A DNA stretch of 64,000 nt from Klebsiella michiganensis (GTDB lineage Bacteria > Pseudomonadota > Gammaproteobacteria > Enterobacterales > Enterobacteriaceae): positions 2,542,001-2,606,000 of the forward strand of contig CP011077.1 in NCBI GenBank assembly GCA_000963575.1, written 5' to 3'. The translations under genes were made by a program, and so were the position numbers. The notes under the pieces were generated by a model that had not been told where the DNA came from, made no database searches, and worked only from the letters and a program-made list of their open reading frames with translations. This document shows, one piece after another, positions 51,636 through 60,878 of this stretch (within the stretch, counting starts at the first letter, position 1; each line of letters begins with the position of its first letter).

Positions 51636-52535
51636 ATGCTATTCAATATTCAGCGTTACTCCACCCACGATGGCCCAGGTATTCGCACGGTTGTGTTCCT
51701 GAAAGGATGCTCCCTCGGCTGTCGCTGGTGTCAGAATCCTGAAAGCCGCGCCCGGGAATATGATGTTCTGCTGGATCGCCGGCTGTGTCTTGCAGGGTGC
51801 GATCTTTGCCAGCGGGCCGCGCCAGAGGCGGTTTCCCGCATTGACAATGCGCTGGTTATCGCTCGAGGCAAACTGAATGCGGAGACAATCAATGCGCTGA
51901 AAGAGTGCTGCCCTACCCAGGCATTAACCGTCTGCGGCGAAGTGAAAACGGCAGAGGCCATCATGGCGACAGTCCTTCGTGACAAACCTTTTTATGCCCG
52001 GAGTGGCGGCGGAATAACGCTTTCCGGCGGGGAGCCTTTTATGCAGCCAGAACTGGCGCGTGAACTGCTGCAGCGCAGCAAAGAGGCCGGCCTGCACACC
52101 GCCGTGGAATCCTGTCTGCATGTGCCATGGAAATACATTGCACCCTCATTGCCTTTTTTGGATTTGCTGCTGGCAGATCTTAAGCACGTAGACAAAGCGC
52201 GCTTTCAGCAGTGGACCGACGGCAACGCCGAACGCGTGATGGATAACTTTCGCCAGTTGGCCGCTCGAGGCGTAGAGATGACCATCCGCGTGCCGTTAAT
52301 TCCTGATTTTAACGCTGATGAACGTTCCATTCGCGCCATCAGTGATTTTGCCGCCGACGAAATTGGCGCGAAATCCATTCATTTTCTGCCGTATCACACC
52401 TTAGGGATTAACAAATATCACCTGTTGGGTCAGCCCTATCTGGCCGCCAGCAGACCGCTTGATGCCCCAGAACTTCTGCACTTTGCCGAACAGTACGCCA
52501 GCCAAAAAGGCATGACAGCCTGGATTAGAGGATAA
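51636..52535 (+). CDS. ybiY: Glycyl-radical enzyme activating enzyme YbiY
   Basis: A 299-residue radical SAM protein. The cluster Cys are 25, 29 and 32 (KGCSLGCRWCQNPES). Further Cys (CLAGCDLC...CCPTQAL) form a partial ferredoxin-like insertion. It uses S-adenosylmethionine to place the radical on Gly786 of YbiW, encoded 5 bp downstream. The SGGEPFMQP motif contacts SAM. Works only without oxygen, in line with the other anaerobic genes of the window. Confidence 0.92.
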   Translation: MLFNIQRYSTHDGPGIRTVVFLKGCSLGCRWCQNPESRAREYDVLLDRRLCLAGCDLCQRAAPEAVSRIDNALVIARGKLNAETINALKECCPTQALTVCGEVKTAEAIMATVLRDKPFYARSGGGITLSGGEPFMQPELARELLQRSKEAGLHTAVESCLHVPWKYIAPSLPFLDLLLADLKHVDKARFQQWTDGNAERVMDNFRQLAARGVEMTIRVPLIPDFNADERSIRAISDFAADEIGAKSIHFLPYHTLGINKYHLLGQPYLAASRPLDAPELLHFAEQYASQKGMTAWIRG

Positions 52536-52540
52536 TTATC

Positions 52541-54973
52541 ATGACCGAACTGAACCTGAACTTTCTAAGCCCACGTATAGAAGCACACAAAGAGGCGCTG
52601 ATACATATCGTTAAGCCGCCGGTCTGCACCGAACGTGCCCGCCACTACACAACCATTTATCAACAGAATCAGGATAAACCGCTGCCTGTTCGCCGCGCGA
52701 TGGCGCTGGCTCATCATCTGGCGGAGCGAACCATTTGGATCAAACATGACGAACTTATCGTCGGCAATCAGGCAAGCCATGTGCGCGGGGCGCCGTTCTT
52801 CCCGGAATATACCGTCGGCTGGATTGAGAGCGAAATCGACGAGCTTGGCGACCGCCCGGGAGCAGGATTTTCAGTTTCAGACGCGGACAAAGCCGTCATG
52901 CATGAAATCTGCCCCTGGTGGCGCGGGCAAACGGTGCAGGATCGCTGCTATGGCATGTTTACCGATGAGCAAAAGGCGCTGCTTGCGACCGGGATCATAA
53001 AAGCTGAAGGCAATATGACTTCCGGCGATGCTCACCTGGCGGTTAACTTCCCGCTTTTACTCGAGCTGGGTATTCAAGGATTACGTGAGAAAGTCGCCGA
53101 GCGACGCGGACGCCTGCTTCTCACCGACTGGGACGATCTGCATAAAGAACAATTCCTCAAAGCGATTGATATGACCTTTGTCGCCCTGAGTGGCCATATT
53201 CTGCGTTACGCAGAGCTGGCGAAGAAAATGGCCTCAGAAGAAAAACGAGAAGAGCGGCGGGATGAGCTGCTGGCGATAGCCGATAACTGCAAACATATTG
53301 CCACCAACCCGCCGGTCACCTTCTGGCAGGCTTTGCAACTCAGCTATTTCGTTCAGCTTGTGCTGCAGATTGAATCTAACGGGCACTCCGTCTCCTTTGG
53401 CCGGCTGGATCAGTACCTTTATCCATGGTATCGCCGGGACGTTGAACTGCAGCAAACAACCAGCCGGGAACAGGCCATTGAGCTTCTACAAAGCTGCTGG
53501 CTGAAACTGCTTGAGGTGAACAAAATTCGCTCCGGCTCGCATTCAAAAGCCTCGGCAGGCAGCCCGCTTTACCAGAACGTCACCATCGGGGGACAAACGC
53601 TGGTGCATGGCGTCGCCGTGGATGCCGTTAACCCACTCTCTTACACCATCCTTGAGTCCTGTGGCCGCCTGCGCTCCACTCAGCCTAACCTCAGCGTTCG
53701 TTATCACGCGGGAATGAGCAACGATTTCCTCGACGCCTGTGTCCAGGTCATTCGCTGCGGGTTCGGGATGCCGGCATTTAATAATGATGAAATTGTCATC
53801 GAGGAATTCATTAAGATTGGCGTCAGCCGGGAAGATGCTTATGACTACGCGGCTATCGGCTGTATTGAAACGGCCGTGGGCGGGAAATGGGGCTACCGCT
53901 GTACCGGTATGAGCTTCATTAACTTTGCCCGCGTCATGCTGGCAAGCCTTGAACATGGCCGCGACGCCACCAGCGGTAAAGTGTTTCTTCCTCAGCAAAA
54001 AGCGCTGTCCGAAGGCAATTTCACTTCGTTTGACGAAGTGCTGGATGCGTGGGACCGGCAAATTCGCTACTACACGCAAAAGTCTATCGAGATCGAATGC
54101 GTTGTCGACACGGTTCTGGAAGAAAATGCGCACGACATTCTCTGTTCCGCACTGGTGGATGACTGCATTGAACGCGGCAAAAGCATTAAGCAAGGTGGTG
54201 CCAAATATGACTGGGTTTCAGGGCTCCAGGTCGGGATTGCTAACCTCGGGAACAGCCTTTCCGCCGTGCGAAAACTGGTCTTTGAACAGGGCATTATTGG
54301 TCAGCAGCAGTTAGCGGCAGCCCTGACCAACGACTTTGCCGGGCTAAGTGGCGAACAGCTTCGTCAGCGATTAGTTAACGGTGCGCCAAAATACGGCAAT
54401 GACGATGATGAAGTGGATATGCTGCTCTCTCGCGCCTATCAAACCTACATCGACGAATTAAAGCGCTACCACAACACGCGCTTTGGCCGCGGCCCAATGG
54501 GCGGCACGTACTATGCGGGAACCTCTTCTATTTCAGCCAACGTTCCGTTTGGCGCGGCCACGATGGCAACCCCCGACGGCCGTAAAGCGCATACCCCTCT
54601 GGCGGAGGGAGCCAGCCCCGCGTCCGGAACCGATCATCTTGGCCCAACGGCGGTCATCAGTTCCGTAGGAAAGCTGCCAACCAATAAAATCCTCGGCGGT
54701 GTTTTATTGAACCAAAAATTGAATCCTTCAGCGCTGGATAATCCACGCGATCGTGAAAAATTAATGTTTATGCTGCGTACCTTCTTCGAAGCGCATAAGG
54801 GCTGGCACGTTCAGTACAACATTGTCTCCCGAGAAACACTGCTGGAAGCCAAACAAAATCCTGATAAATATCGTGATTTAGTGGTTAGGGTGGCAGGATA
54901 CTCGGCCTTCTTTACCGCCTTATCTCCTGACGCGCAGGATGATATTATAGCCCGCACGGAACATACTCTTTGA
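52541..54973 (+). CDS. ybiW: Glycyl-radical enzyme YbiW
   Basis: An 810-residue glycyl-radical enzyme. The active-site thiyl Cys441 is in AAIGCIETAVGGK; a single Cys followed by Ile-Glu is the dehydratase/eliminase form, unlike the Cys-Cys of pyruvate formate-lyase. The radical glycine is Gly786 in VRVAGYSAFF near the C-terminus. Annotated in databases as formate acetyltransferase, which does not fit the active site. I recall published evidence for ring opening of 1,5-anhydroglucitol-6-phosphate. Flanking fsaA and a DeoR regulator support a sugar-phosphate substrate. Confidence 0.92.
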   Translation: MTELNLNFLSPRIEAHKEALIHIVKPPVCTERARHYTTIYQQNQDKPLPVRRAMALAHHLAERTIWIKHDELIVGNQASHVRGAPFFPEYTVGWIESEIDELGDRPGAGFSVSDADKAVMHEICPWWRGQTVQDRCYGMFTDEQKALLATGIIKAEGNMTSGDAHLAVNFPLLLELGIQGLREKVAERRGRLLLTDWDDLHKEQFLKAIDMTFVALSGHILRYAELAKKMASEEKREERRDELLAIADNCKHIATNPPVTFWQALQLSYFVQLVLQIESNGHSVSFGRLDQYLYPWYRRDVELQQTTSREQAIELLQSCWLKLLEVNKIRSGSHSKASAGSPLYQNVTIGGQTLVHGVAVDAVNPLSYTILESCGRLRSTQPNLSVRYHAGMSNDFLDACVQVIRCGFGMPAFNNDEIVIEEFIKIGVSREDAYDYAAIGCIETAVGGKWGYRCTGMSFINFARVMLASLEHGRDATSGKVFLPQQKALSEGNFTSFDEVLDAWDRQIRYYTQKSIEIECVVDTVLEENAHDILCSALVDDCIERGKSIKQGGAKYDWVSGLQVGIANLGNSLSAVRKLVFEQGIIGQQQLAAALTNDFAGLSGEQLRQRLVNGAPKYGNDDDEVDMLLSRAYQTYIDELKRYHNTRFGRGPMGGTYYAGTSSISANVPFGAATMATPDGRKAHTPLAEGASPASGTDHLGPTAVISSVGKLPTNKILGGVLLNQKLNPSALDNPRDREKLMFMLRTFFEAHKGWHVQYNIVSRETLLEAKQNPDKYRDLVVRVAGYSAFFTALSPDAQDDIIARTEHTL

Positions 54974-55016
54974 CGAGCAGGCGGTGGTTAGTCCCACCGC
55001 CTGACTACTGGCTGAC

Positions 55017-55775
55017 ATGAACTCAAGACAACAAATTATTCTGCAAATGGTCATCGATCAGGGCCGGGTAAGCGTCGCCGCTCTGGCGAAAACAACCGGC
55101 GTTTCAGAAGTGACCATTCGCCAGGATTTAAACCTGCTGGAAAAAAATAATTATCTGCGACGCACGCATGGCTTTGCCGTCCCGCTGGATAGCGATGACG
55201 TTGAAACGCGCATGATGAACAATTACACCCTCAAGCTGCAGCTTGCGCAATATGCCGCCTCGCTGGTGAACGATGGTGAAACCGTGTTTATCGAAAACGG
55301 CAGCAGTAACGCCCTTCTCGCCCGCACTCTGGCAGAGCAGAAAAAAGTCACGCTGATAACCGTCAGCAGCTACATCGCCCATTTGCTGAAAGACACCGAT
55401 TGTGAAGTGATTCTGGTCGGCGGGATCTATCAGAAGAAAAGTGAAAGCATGGTCGGCCCGCTTACCCGTCAGTTTATCCAGCAGCTGCATTTCAGTAAGG
55501 CTTTTATTGGCATCGACGGGTTCTTGCCTGAAACCGGCTTTACCGGGCGGGATATGCTCCGTACCGACGTGGTGAATTCTGTGCTGGAGAAAGGCAGCGA
55601 GGCTATTGTACTCACGGACAGTAGCAAATTTGGCAACGTGCATCCGTATACTCTGGGCCCAATTTCACGCTTCAACCGCGTTATCACCGACGCAGCACTT
55701 AGCCAGGAGACGCTGGAGCACCTGAAAGCCGCCCAGCTGCAGGTTGATATTGTAGACCCTTACGCCGCAGTCTAA
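55017..55775 (+). CDS. DeoR/GlpR-type sugar regulator
   Basis: A 252-residue DeoR-family regulator. The N-terminal helix-turn-helix is SVAALAKTTGVSEVTIRQDLNLLEKNNYLRRTHG. The C-terminal DeoR sensor domain has IENGSSNALLART and LVGGIYQKKSESMVGPL, parts that bind a phosphorylated sugar. It follows ybiW by 43 bp in the same direction and probably controls the fsaA/ybiYW genes. I do not recognise a named E. coli gene in this place. Confidence 0.85.
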   Translation: MNSRQQIILQMVIDQGRVSVAALAKTTGVSEVTIRQDLNLLEKNNYLRRTHGFAVPLDSDDVETRMMNNYTLKLQLAQYAASLVNDGETVFIENGSSNALLARTLAEQKKVTLITVSSYIAHLLKDTDCEVILVGGIYQKKSESMVGPLTRQFIQQLHFSKAFIGIDGFLPETGFTGRDMLRTDVVNSVLEKGSEAIVLTDSSKFGNVHPYTLGPISRFNRVITDAALSQETLEHLKAAQLQVDIVDPYAAV

Positions 55776-55784
55776 GGTTTTGCC

Positions 55785-55803
55785 GCCCGTGCATTGCACG
55801 GGC
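55785..55803 (+). terminator. Hairpin after the DeoR-type gene
   Basis: CCCGTGCA-T-TGCACGGG is a near-perfect inverted repeat 10 bp after the stop, with a weak pyrimidine tail. The rest of the gap to osmB (55804-56031) is AT-rich and should hold the osmB promoters. Confidence 0.55.
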
Positions 55804-56031
55804 TTCCCCTCTCTCAGAATATTCCCACGCTGTAATTAAGAGTTTTTACCTGTGTTAATCATGCGGGAAAATTAGAATAGAATTTAGCGATATAACAGGG
55901 AGTAATAAACACACCTGCTGTTTTTTAAGCTTATATCGTGACATCGTTTCACGAACCGCCCGGTAAAGTGGTGAATTGTTACTATACTTACCTGAGACTG
56001 GCTTCGGTGAATCAATTATTCTGGAGAAAGT

Positions 56032-56253
56032 ATGATGACCTTAAATAACAAAAAAGTGGCCGCTGCGATGCTGGCTATTACCCTCGCAATGTCCCTGAGT
56101 GCATGCTCTAACTGGTCTAAGCGTGACCGCAACACGGCAATCGGTGCAGGTGCCGGTGCCCTGGGTGGTGCAGTGCTGACAGACGGTAGTACGCTGGGGA
56201 CGCTTGGCGGTGCGGCAGTAGGTGGTATTATCGGTCACCAGGTGGGTAAATAA
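56032..56253 (+). CDS. osmB: Osmotically inducible lipoprotein OsmB
   Basis: A 73-residue lipoprotein (lipobox LSACS, Cys26) with a glycine-zipper region GAGAGALGGAVL...LGGAAVGGIIGHQ. Nearly identical to E. coli OsmB (72). Made under osmotic and envelope stress through the Rcs and sigma-S systems; its role is not well defined. Two ATGs at 56032/56035 are equivalent. Ribosome site TGGAGAAAG. Confidence 0.95.
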   Translation: MMTLNNKKVAAAMLAITLAMSLSACSNWSKRDRNTAIGAGAGALGGAVLTDGSTLGTLGGAAVGGIIGHQVGK

Positions 56254-56339
56254 GGCAGGACGCCAGCAAAAGCTAACCCGCTTTGACGAATTCATTACGT
56301 GTTAATTTTCAGGTCTGACTTACAGCAGTAAAAATAAAA

Positions 56340-56361
56340 GGCCACGGCATTAGCCGTGGCC
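56340..56361. terminator. Terminator between osmB and yciH
   Basis: GGCCACGGC-ATTA-GCCGTGGCC is a perfect stem between two convergent genes, with A-rich sequence on the osmB-distal side. Confidence 0.75.
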
Positions 56362-56384
56362 CAATAATTAATATTTTTAGCGGA

Positions 56385-56711
56385 TTACCCGCCCGCGAGT
56401 TTTACTTTCATTCCTTTCGCTTCCAGCAGCGATTTTATCAAATCACGCTTATCACCCTGAATTTCAATTACACCGTCTTTGACCGCGCCACCGCAACCGC
56501 ATTTCTTTTTCAACTCGGCGGCTATGCTCGCCAGCGTCGCGTCATCTGCATCAATACCGACGATCAGGCACACGCCCTTGCCCTTGCGCCCGCTGGTCTG
56601 CTTCTGAATGCGCACAATACCATCGCCTTTGGGACGCTGAACTTCGGCTTTCGGTTCTTCTATACGCCCGGTTTCCGTGGAATACACCAGGCGGCTGTTA
56701 TTGTCTTTCAT
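56385..56711 (-). CDS. yciH: SUI1/eIF1-like protein YciH
   Basis: A 108-residue homologue of eukaryotic initiation factor eIF1. The SUI1 domain contains GRKGKGVCLIVGID, LKKKCGCGGAVKDGVIEIQGD and the C-terminal KSLLEAKGMKVKLAGG. In E. coli it can influence start-codon fidelity and stress translation, but it is not essential. The ATG at 56711 overlaps the pyrF stop by one base (TGATG), so the two are coupled. Confidence 0.94.
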   Translation of the reverse strand: MKDNNSRLVYSTETGRIEEPKAEVQRPKGDGIVRIQKQTSGRKGKGVCLIVGIDADDATLASIAAELKKKCGCGGAVKDGVIEIQGDKRDLIKSLLEAKGMKVKLAGG

Positions 56712-57448
56712 CACGCCCCCTGCACCAGAGAGGCGCGGATATCACGCAGAGTCTGCGCCGGGTCAGCGGATTGGGTGATCGGACGCCCAATTACCATAAA
56801 GTCTACCCCGGCCTGTTGAGCCTGCTGCGGCGTCATAATTCGGCGTTGATCGCCCGCATCGCTACCAACCGGACGAATCCCCGGTGTAATAAGCTTGAAT
56901 TCGCGTCCTAAGGCAGCCTTAAAGCGCACGGCCTCCTGCGCAGAGCACACCACGCCGTCCAGGCCACACGCTTTGGTTAACGTAGCCAGACGCTCGGCAT
57001 GCTCTGCCGGGCTGGCGGTAATGCCTAAATCAACCAGATCGCTGGCTTCCATACTTGTCAGAACGGTTACGGCAATCAGCAGCGGGGCATCTTTGCCAAA
57101 CGGGAGCAGCGCTTCTCTGGCGGCACTCATCATACGTGCCCCACCCGTGGCATGAACGTTTACCATCCACACGCCCATTTCTGCGGCCGCGGCTACCGCC
57201 CGGGCGGTGGTGTTAGGAATATCGTGAAATTTCAAATCCAGGAAGACATCAAAACCACGCTGGTGCAAATCCCCCACCAGTTGCGGGCCAAACAGGGTGA
57301 ACATCTCCTTCCCTACTTTAAGGCGGCAGTCACGGGGGTCGATACGGTCCACAAAGGCCAGGGCGCTATCGCGATTATCATAATCAAGAGCAACGACTAT
57401 CGGCGATTCAGTGACAACACGGGAGGAGGATGACGCAGTTGAGTTCAT
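56711..57448 (-). CDS. pyrF: Orotidine-5'-phosphate decarboxylase
   Basis: A 245-residue TIM-barrel enzyme for the last step of UMP synthesis. Active-site residues are in LKVGKEMF and FLDLKFHDIPNT (the Lys/Asp network), with TPGIRP and VIGRPITQ for phosphate binding. The start at 57448 matches E. coli; the longer frame from 57487 is not conserved. Transcribed with yciH, downstream of lapAB after a gap of about 200 bp. Confidence 0.96.
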   Translation of the reverse strand: MNSTASSSSRVVTESPIVVALDYDNRDSALAFVDRIDPRDCRLKVGKEMFTLFGPQLVGDLHQRGFDVFLDLKFHDIPNTTARAVAAAAEMGVWMVNVHATGGARMMSAAREALLPFGKDAPLLIAVTVLTSMEASDLVDLGITASPAEHAERLATLTKACGLDGVVCSAQEAVRFKAALGREFKLITPGIRPVGSDAGDQRRIMTPQQAQQAGVDFMVIGRPITQSADPAQTLRDIRASLVQGA

Positions 57449-57644
57449 GGCAAAACCTTCTGACTGTTGGGCACCAGCGCGGCGCAAAAAAGTTAAACGG
57501 CAGCATTCTACTCGCCAGCCAGGTAAATTTACAGCCGCGATTGCCCCCTGCTACGCGAAAGTTGCACGATGCTGAAGTGGGCAACACTGAAATATTAAAG
57601 AGTATGTTGTAACTAAAGCATGGGGTTTTAAAAAAGTTGAGGGC

Positions 57645-58814
57645 TTATTGCCCGTCCAGCCCACGAATTGGTTTTACCGTGGACCACGCGCGGCAAGACG
57701 GGCAATGCCAGTACATGGTGTAAGCGGTAAAGCCGCATTTTTGGCAGCGATAGCGCGGTTTGGTGCGAATTTGTTCGCCAACCATGTCCCTCAGCACCAT
57801 CAGGCTCTCTTTCGCGCGCCCTTCCTCTGCCTCATGCAGGTGGTAATCCATCAGTCGGTGGAATACGCGCATAGTCGGATGGCGCTGGAGCTGGCGGTTG
57901 ATATACAGCTGAGCCGTTTCGGCGCCCTCTTGCTGTTCAAGAATGCTCGCCAGCATAAGCTCAGCCACCGCCCCGCTGTTCTCTTCCACACAGCGCCTGA
58001 GGAAGGCTTCCCACTCTTCAGGCTTACCGAGCTGCTGGTAGCAAACCTGCAGCATCTCCAGCGTTTCGCTGACCAACTCGCTGTCTTGCTCAATCACGCG
58101 CTTTAACGAGTCTACCGCTTTGGCATACTCGCCTTTTTCCATGAAAATACGCCCCATCATGATGGAGACCCGGGCACAATTTTTATCTGCTGCCGCCCCT
58201 TTTTTCAGCAATGACATCGCCTTGTCCGTGTCGTCATTGCCGATATTTTGCAGCGCAAGCTCACAGTAGAAGTGCGCGATTTCCACCCGCTGTTTGTCTT
58301 TGCCAAGTTTGACCAGCCGCTCAGCCACGTCGATGGCCTTCTGCCAGTCGCTTGTTGCCTGGTAAATTTGCAGCAGTTGCTGCAGCGCGCTGATGCGGAA
58401 ATCGGTCTCGTCGATGAGCTGGCTGAACATGTCTTCGGCCCGGTCATACAGCCCTGCGGCCATATAGTCTTTGCCAAGTTGTTGTACGGCAAGCAGGCGC
58501 TGGTCGTAGTTCAGCGACGCACTTTCCATAAGCGACTGGTGGATACGAATAGCCCGATCAACTTCGCCGCGCTGGCGGAAGAGGTTTCCTAGCGTGAGGT
58601 GGGCCTCAACGGTGCCGGTGTCCTCTTTCAGCATATCGAGGAACAAATCCACCGCTTTGTCCTGCTGGTTAGCCAGCAGGAAGTTAACCCCCGCCACGTA
58701 GTCACGAGAAAGGCGGCTGGCCTCCTGCTGTTTGTCTTGCAGCGCACTTCTGCGCCCCATATACCAGCCATAAGCGGCCGCAACGGGTAATAGCAGAAAC
58801 AGCAGTTCCAACAT
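57645..58814 (-). CDS. lapB: LPS assembly regulator LapB (YciM)
   Basis: A 389-residue inner-membrane protein with an N-terminal anchor (residues 1-19), about nine TPR repeats facing the cytoplasm, and a C-terminal rubredoxin-type metal site CQKCGFTAYTMYWHCPSC. With FtsH it controls degradation of LpxC and so LPS synthesis. Length equals E. coli (389). It follows lapA by 6 bp. Confidence 0.96.
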   Translation of the reverse strand: MLELLFLLLPVAAAYGWYMGRRSALQDKQQEASRLSRDYVAGVNFLLANQQDKAVDLFLDMLKEDTGTVEAHLTLGNLFRQRGEVDRAIRIHQSLMESASLNYDQRLLAVQQLGKDYMAAGLYDRAEDMFSQLIDETDFRISALQQLLQIYQATSDWQKAIDVAERLVKLGKDKQRVEIAHFYCELALQNIGNDDTDKAMSLLKKGAAADKNCARVSIMMGRIFMEKGEYAKAVDSLKRVIEQDSELVSETLEMLQVCYQQLGKPEEWEAFLRRCVEENSGAVAELMLASILEQQEGAETAQLYINRQLQRHPTMRVFHRLMDYHLHEAEEGRAKESLMVLRDMVGEQIRTKPRYRCQKCGFTAYTMYWHCPSCRAWSTVKPIRGLDGQ

Positions 58815-58820
58815 AAAAGA

Positions 58821-59126
58821 TTATTCCTTCACGGCCGGCACAGCGGGTGCCGGAACATCAGCGGTGGGGGTAACCTGCTGCTCAAGACGTTTAATTTTTC
58901 GCTCAGCACGGGCCAGAGACACGCGGACGCGCAGCCAGAACAGACCGCAAATCAGCCATCCAATAACAAATCCTGCGGCAAACAGCGTCGCCAGCAAAGT
59001 GGATACCCGATATTCCCCCTGCGCCAACAGATAGTTAAAGTTCACTACCTGATCGTTTTGCGCCCCCAGCGTAATAGAAATCACAAAGATGGCGAGGACC
59101 AGCAAGAAAATGAATAAATATTTCAC
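58821..59126 (-). CDS. lapA: LPS assembly protein LapA (YciS)
   Basis: A 101-residue inner-membrane protein with two membrane spans (about 1-21 and 42-64) and a cytoplasmic coiled-coil tail (ARAERKIKRLEQQV). The first gene of the lapAB operon; in E. coli it is co-expressed with LapB and partly heat-shock controlled. Confidence 0.94.
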   Translation of the reverse strand: MKYLFIFLLVLAIFVISITLGAQNDQVVNFNYLLAQGEYRVSTLLATLFAAGFVIGWLICGLFWLRVRVSLARAERKIKRLEQQVTPTADVPAPAVPAVKE

Positions 59127-59221
59127 ATGACATCCCGTTATGTGGTCACAGCTGGTTCAGCTATGCCAAAAATGAATCCCGGAGGTATAAACTACCATTT
59201 CAGGCGAAACCGGGGAATCCA

Positions 59222-59256
59222 TTAACCCCCATCAATCCATAAGAAATGGGGGTTAA
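59222..59256 (-). terminator. Hairpin after pgpB
   Basis: TTAACCCCCAT and ATGGGGGTTAA form an 11-bp stem just downstream of the pgpB stop; no T-run follows on the minus strand, so the effect may be stabilising rather than terminating. Confidence 0.5.
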
Positions 59257-59266
59257 AACACTATTA

Positions 59267-60031
59267 TCAACCTTTTTCGCTTCGTTCGGTTATTTCCTGG
59301 TCTTCTTCAGCCGGCGGGGTGAGCGGCCCACACCAGCGCTGCGCCAGCCAGGTTGCCAGAATGACCAACACGCCAGAGATAATCGTGGCGACAGCCAGGT
59401 CGCGAGGCCAATGCATGCCCAGCAGCAAGCGACTCCCCATTACGCCGGTTGCCCATACTAACAAAATCACCAGCGTAAACGTCCGCCTACGTGGCCAAAG
59501 CAATCCTACCCCCAACAGCGCCCAACTGGCAGCAAACATTGTATGCCCTGAAGGAAAAGCGAAGCCGGTTTCGAACTGCCAATGGCTGCGAAGCCAGCCG
59601 GGAACATCATCCTGCCCTTCTAGCTGTGCTTTAACCAGTTCCGCGCGCTGAGTCCGCTTTAAATTGTAGAACTCGTCAGTAGGGATATGGTGAGTTTTTT
59701 CAAGCCATACGACGAAAGGCCGGGGTTCCTGCACTTTATTCTTGATAACGGACTTAATACCCTGACCTATAAGGATAGCCGCCGCGAGGATAGCAAATAA
59801 CATCAGTGCAGGTTTAAGGCGATAACGCAGACACCACAGAAACCAGGCACAGAGAATAACATGCGTAATGACTCCCCAGGGTTGCGTCACGGTTTCAGTG
59901 ACCCAATAAAGTACTTTTAACAGGCTTTCATTGCCGCCAGGAGCCCACTGCCAGCCGCTGAACCAGACGATTAACGGCATGATTAACAAAAGAATTGTTC
60001 CTGCGGTGATGCGTTTTACTATTGCCTGCAT
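59267..60031 (-). CDS. pgpB: Phosphatidylglycerophosphatase B / undecaprenyl-PP phosphatase
   Basis: A 254-residue PAP2-family membrane phosphatase. Motifs: KNKVQEPRPF (motif 1), PSGHTMFAASW (motif 2) and SRLLLGMHWPRDL (motif 3) with the catalytic His residues. Six membrane spans. It removes phosphate from phosphatidylglycerophosphate, undecaprenyl pyrophosphate and related lipids on the periplasmic side. Start 60031 matches E. coli (254); longer frames are not conserved. Divergent from ribA. Confidence 0.95.
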   Translation of the reverse strand: MQAIVKRITAGTILLLIMPLIVWFSGWQWAPGGNESLLKVLYWVTETVTQPWGVITHVILCAWFLWCLRYRLKPALMLFAILAAAILIGQGIKSVIKNKVQEPRPFVVWLEKTHHIPTDEFYNLKRTQRAELVKAQLEGQDDVPGWLRSHWQFETGFAFPSGHTMFAASWALLGVGLLWPRRRTFTLVILLVWATGVMGSRLLLGMHWPRDLAVATIISGVLVILATWLAQRWCGPLTPPAEEDQEITERSEKG

Positions 60032-60236
60032 GAAAACCTCATGATAATGAAAGCCTTTTAAGAATAACCGAAAATGCCTGAGAAGGTTAAACCGCGCGGT
60101 GGTCATTGGCAAAAATGGCTTTTTACTCTGTCAATGAAGCGAACGAACGCGCGTTATGGCAAAATATCTGACATTAACGTACAGGCCAGACTTCTGGCAG
60201 ACACCAAGGTGTCAAAATAAGTACCTGGAGAATCAC

Positions 60237-60827
60237 ATGCAGCTTAAACGTGTGGCAGAAGCCAAACTGCCAACCCCATGGGGCGATTTCCTGATGGTGG
60301 GTTTTGAAGAAGTGGCCACGGGGCAGGATCATGTTGCCCTGGTTTTTGGTGATATTAGCGGTGAAGAACCTGTGCTTGCGCGTGTTCATTCCGAATGTTT
60401 AACCGGTGATGCGCTGTTCAGCTTGCGCTGCGACTGTGGTTTCCAGCTTGAAGCGGCGCTTACCCACATTGCCGAACAAGGCCGCGGCGTGCTGCTCTAT
60501 CATCGTCAGGAAGGCCGTAATATCGGGCTGCTGAATAAAATCCGTGCCTATGCGCTGCAGGACAAGGGCTACGATACGGTAGAAGCGAACCACCAGCTCG
60601 GCTTTGCCGCCGACGAGCGTGACTTTACGCTGTGTGCGGACATGTTCAAACTGCTGGGCGTGGACGCCGTGCGCCTGCTCACCAACAACCCGAAGAAAGT
60701 CGAAATTTTGACTGAGGCAGGGATTAACATTGTTGAACGGGTACCGTTGATCGTTGGCCGTAACCCGAAAAACGCGCACTACCTGGATACGAAAGCGGCC
60801 AAAATGGGCCATCTGCTTTCTGAGTAA
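60237..60827 (+). CDS. ribA: GTP cyclohydrolase II
   Basis: A 196-residue zinc enzyme for the first step of riboflavin synthesis, cutting GTP to the pyrimidine with release of formate and pyrophosphate. Zinc Cys ligands are in VHSECLTGDALFSLRCDCGFQLE; YHRQEGRNIGLLNKIRAY carries catalytic residues. Length equals E. coli RibA. The start at 60237 follows CTGGAGAATCAC; the extra upstream frame from 60156 is not family sequence. Confidence 0.97.
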   Translation: MQLKRVAEAKLPTPWGDFLMVGFEEVATGQDHVALVFGDISGEEPVLARVHSECLTGDALFSLRCDCGFQLEAALTHIAEQGRGVLLYHRQEGRNIGLLNKIRAYALQDKGYDTVEANHQLGFAADERDFTLCADMFKLLGVDAVRLLTNNPKKVEILTEAGINIVERVPLIVGRNPKNAHYLDTKAAKMGHLLSE

Positions 60828-60844
60828 TCAAACGCTCATATGGT

Positions 60845-60872
60845 AAAAAAAAAGCCCCTTTCGGGGCTTTTT
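60845..60872. terminator. Bidirectional terminator between ribA and acnA
   Basis: AAAAAGCCCC-TTTC-GGGGCTTTTT with flanking A and T runs, between convergent genes. Confidence 0.93.
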
Positions 60873-60878
60873 CGTTTC

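Noticed and set aside
52541..54973. Pyruvate formate-lyase assignment for YbiW
   Set aside because: The active site has a single Cys (GCIE) rather than the Cys-Cys pair of PFL, so a dehydratase-type role is more likely.
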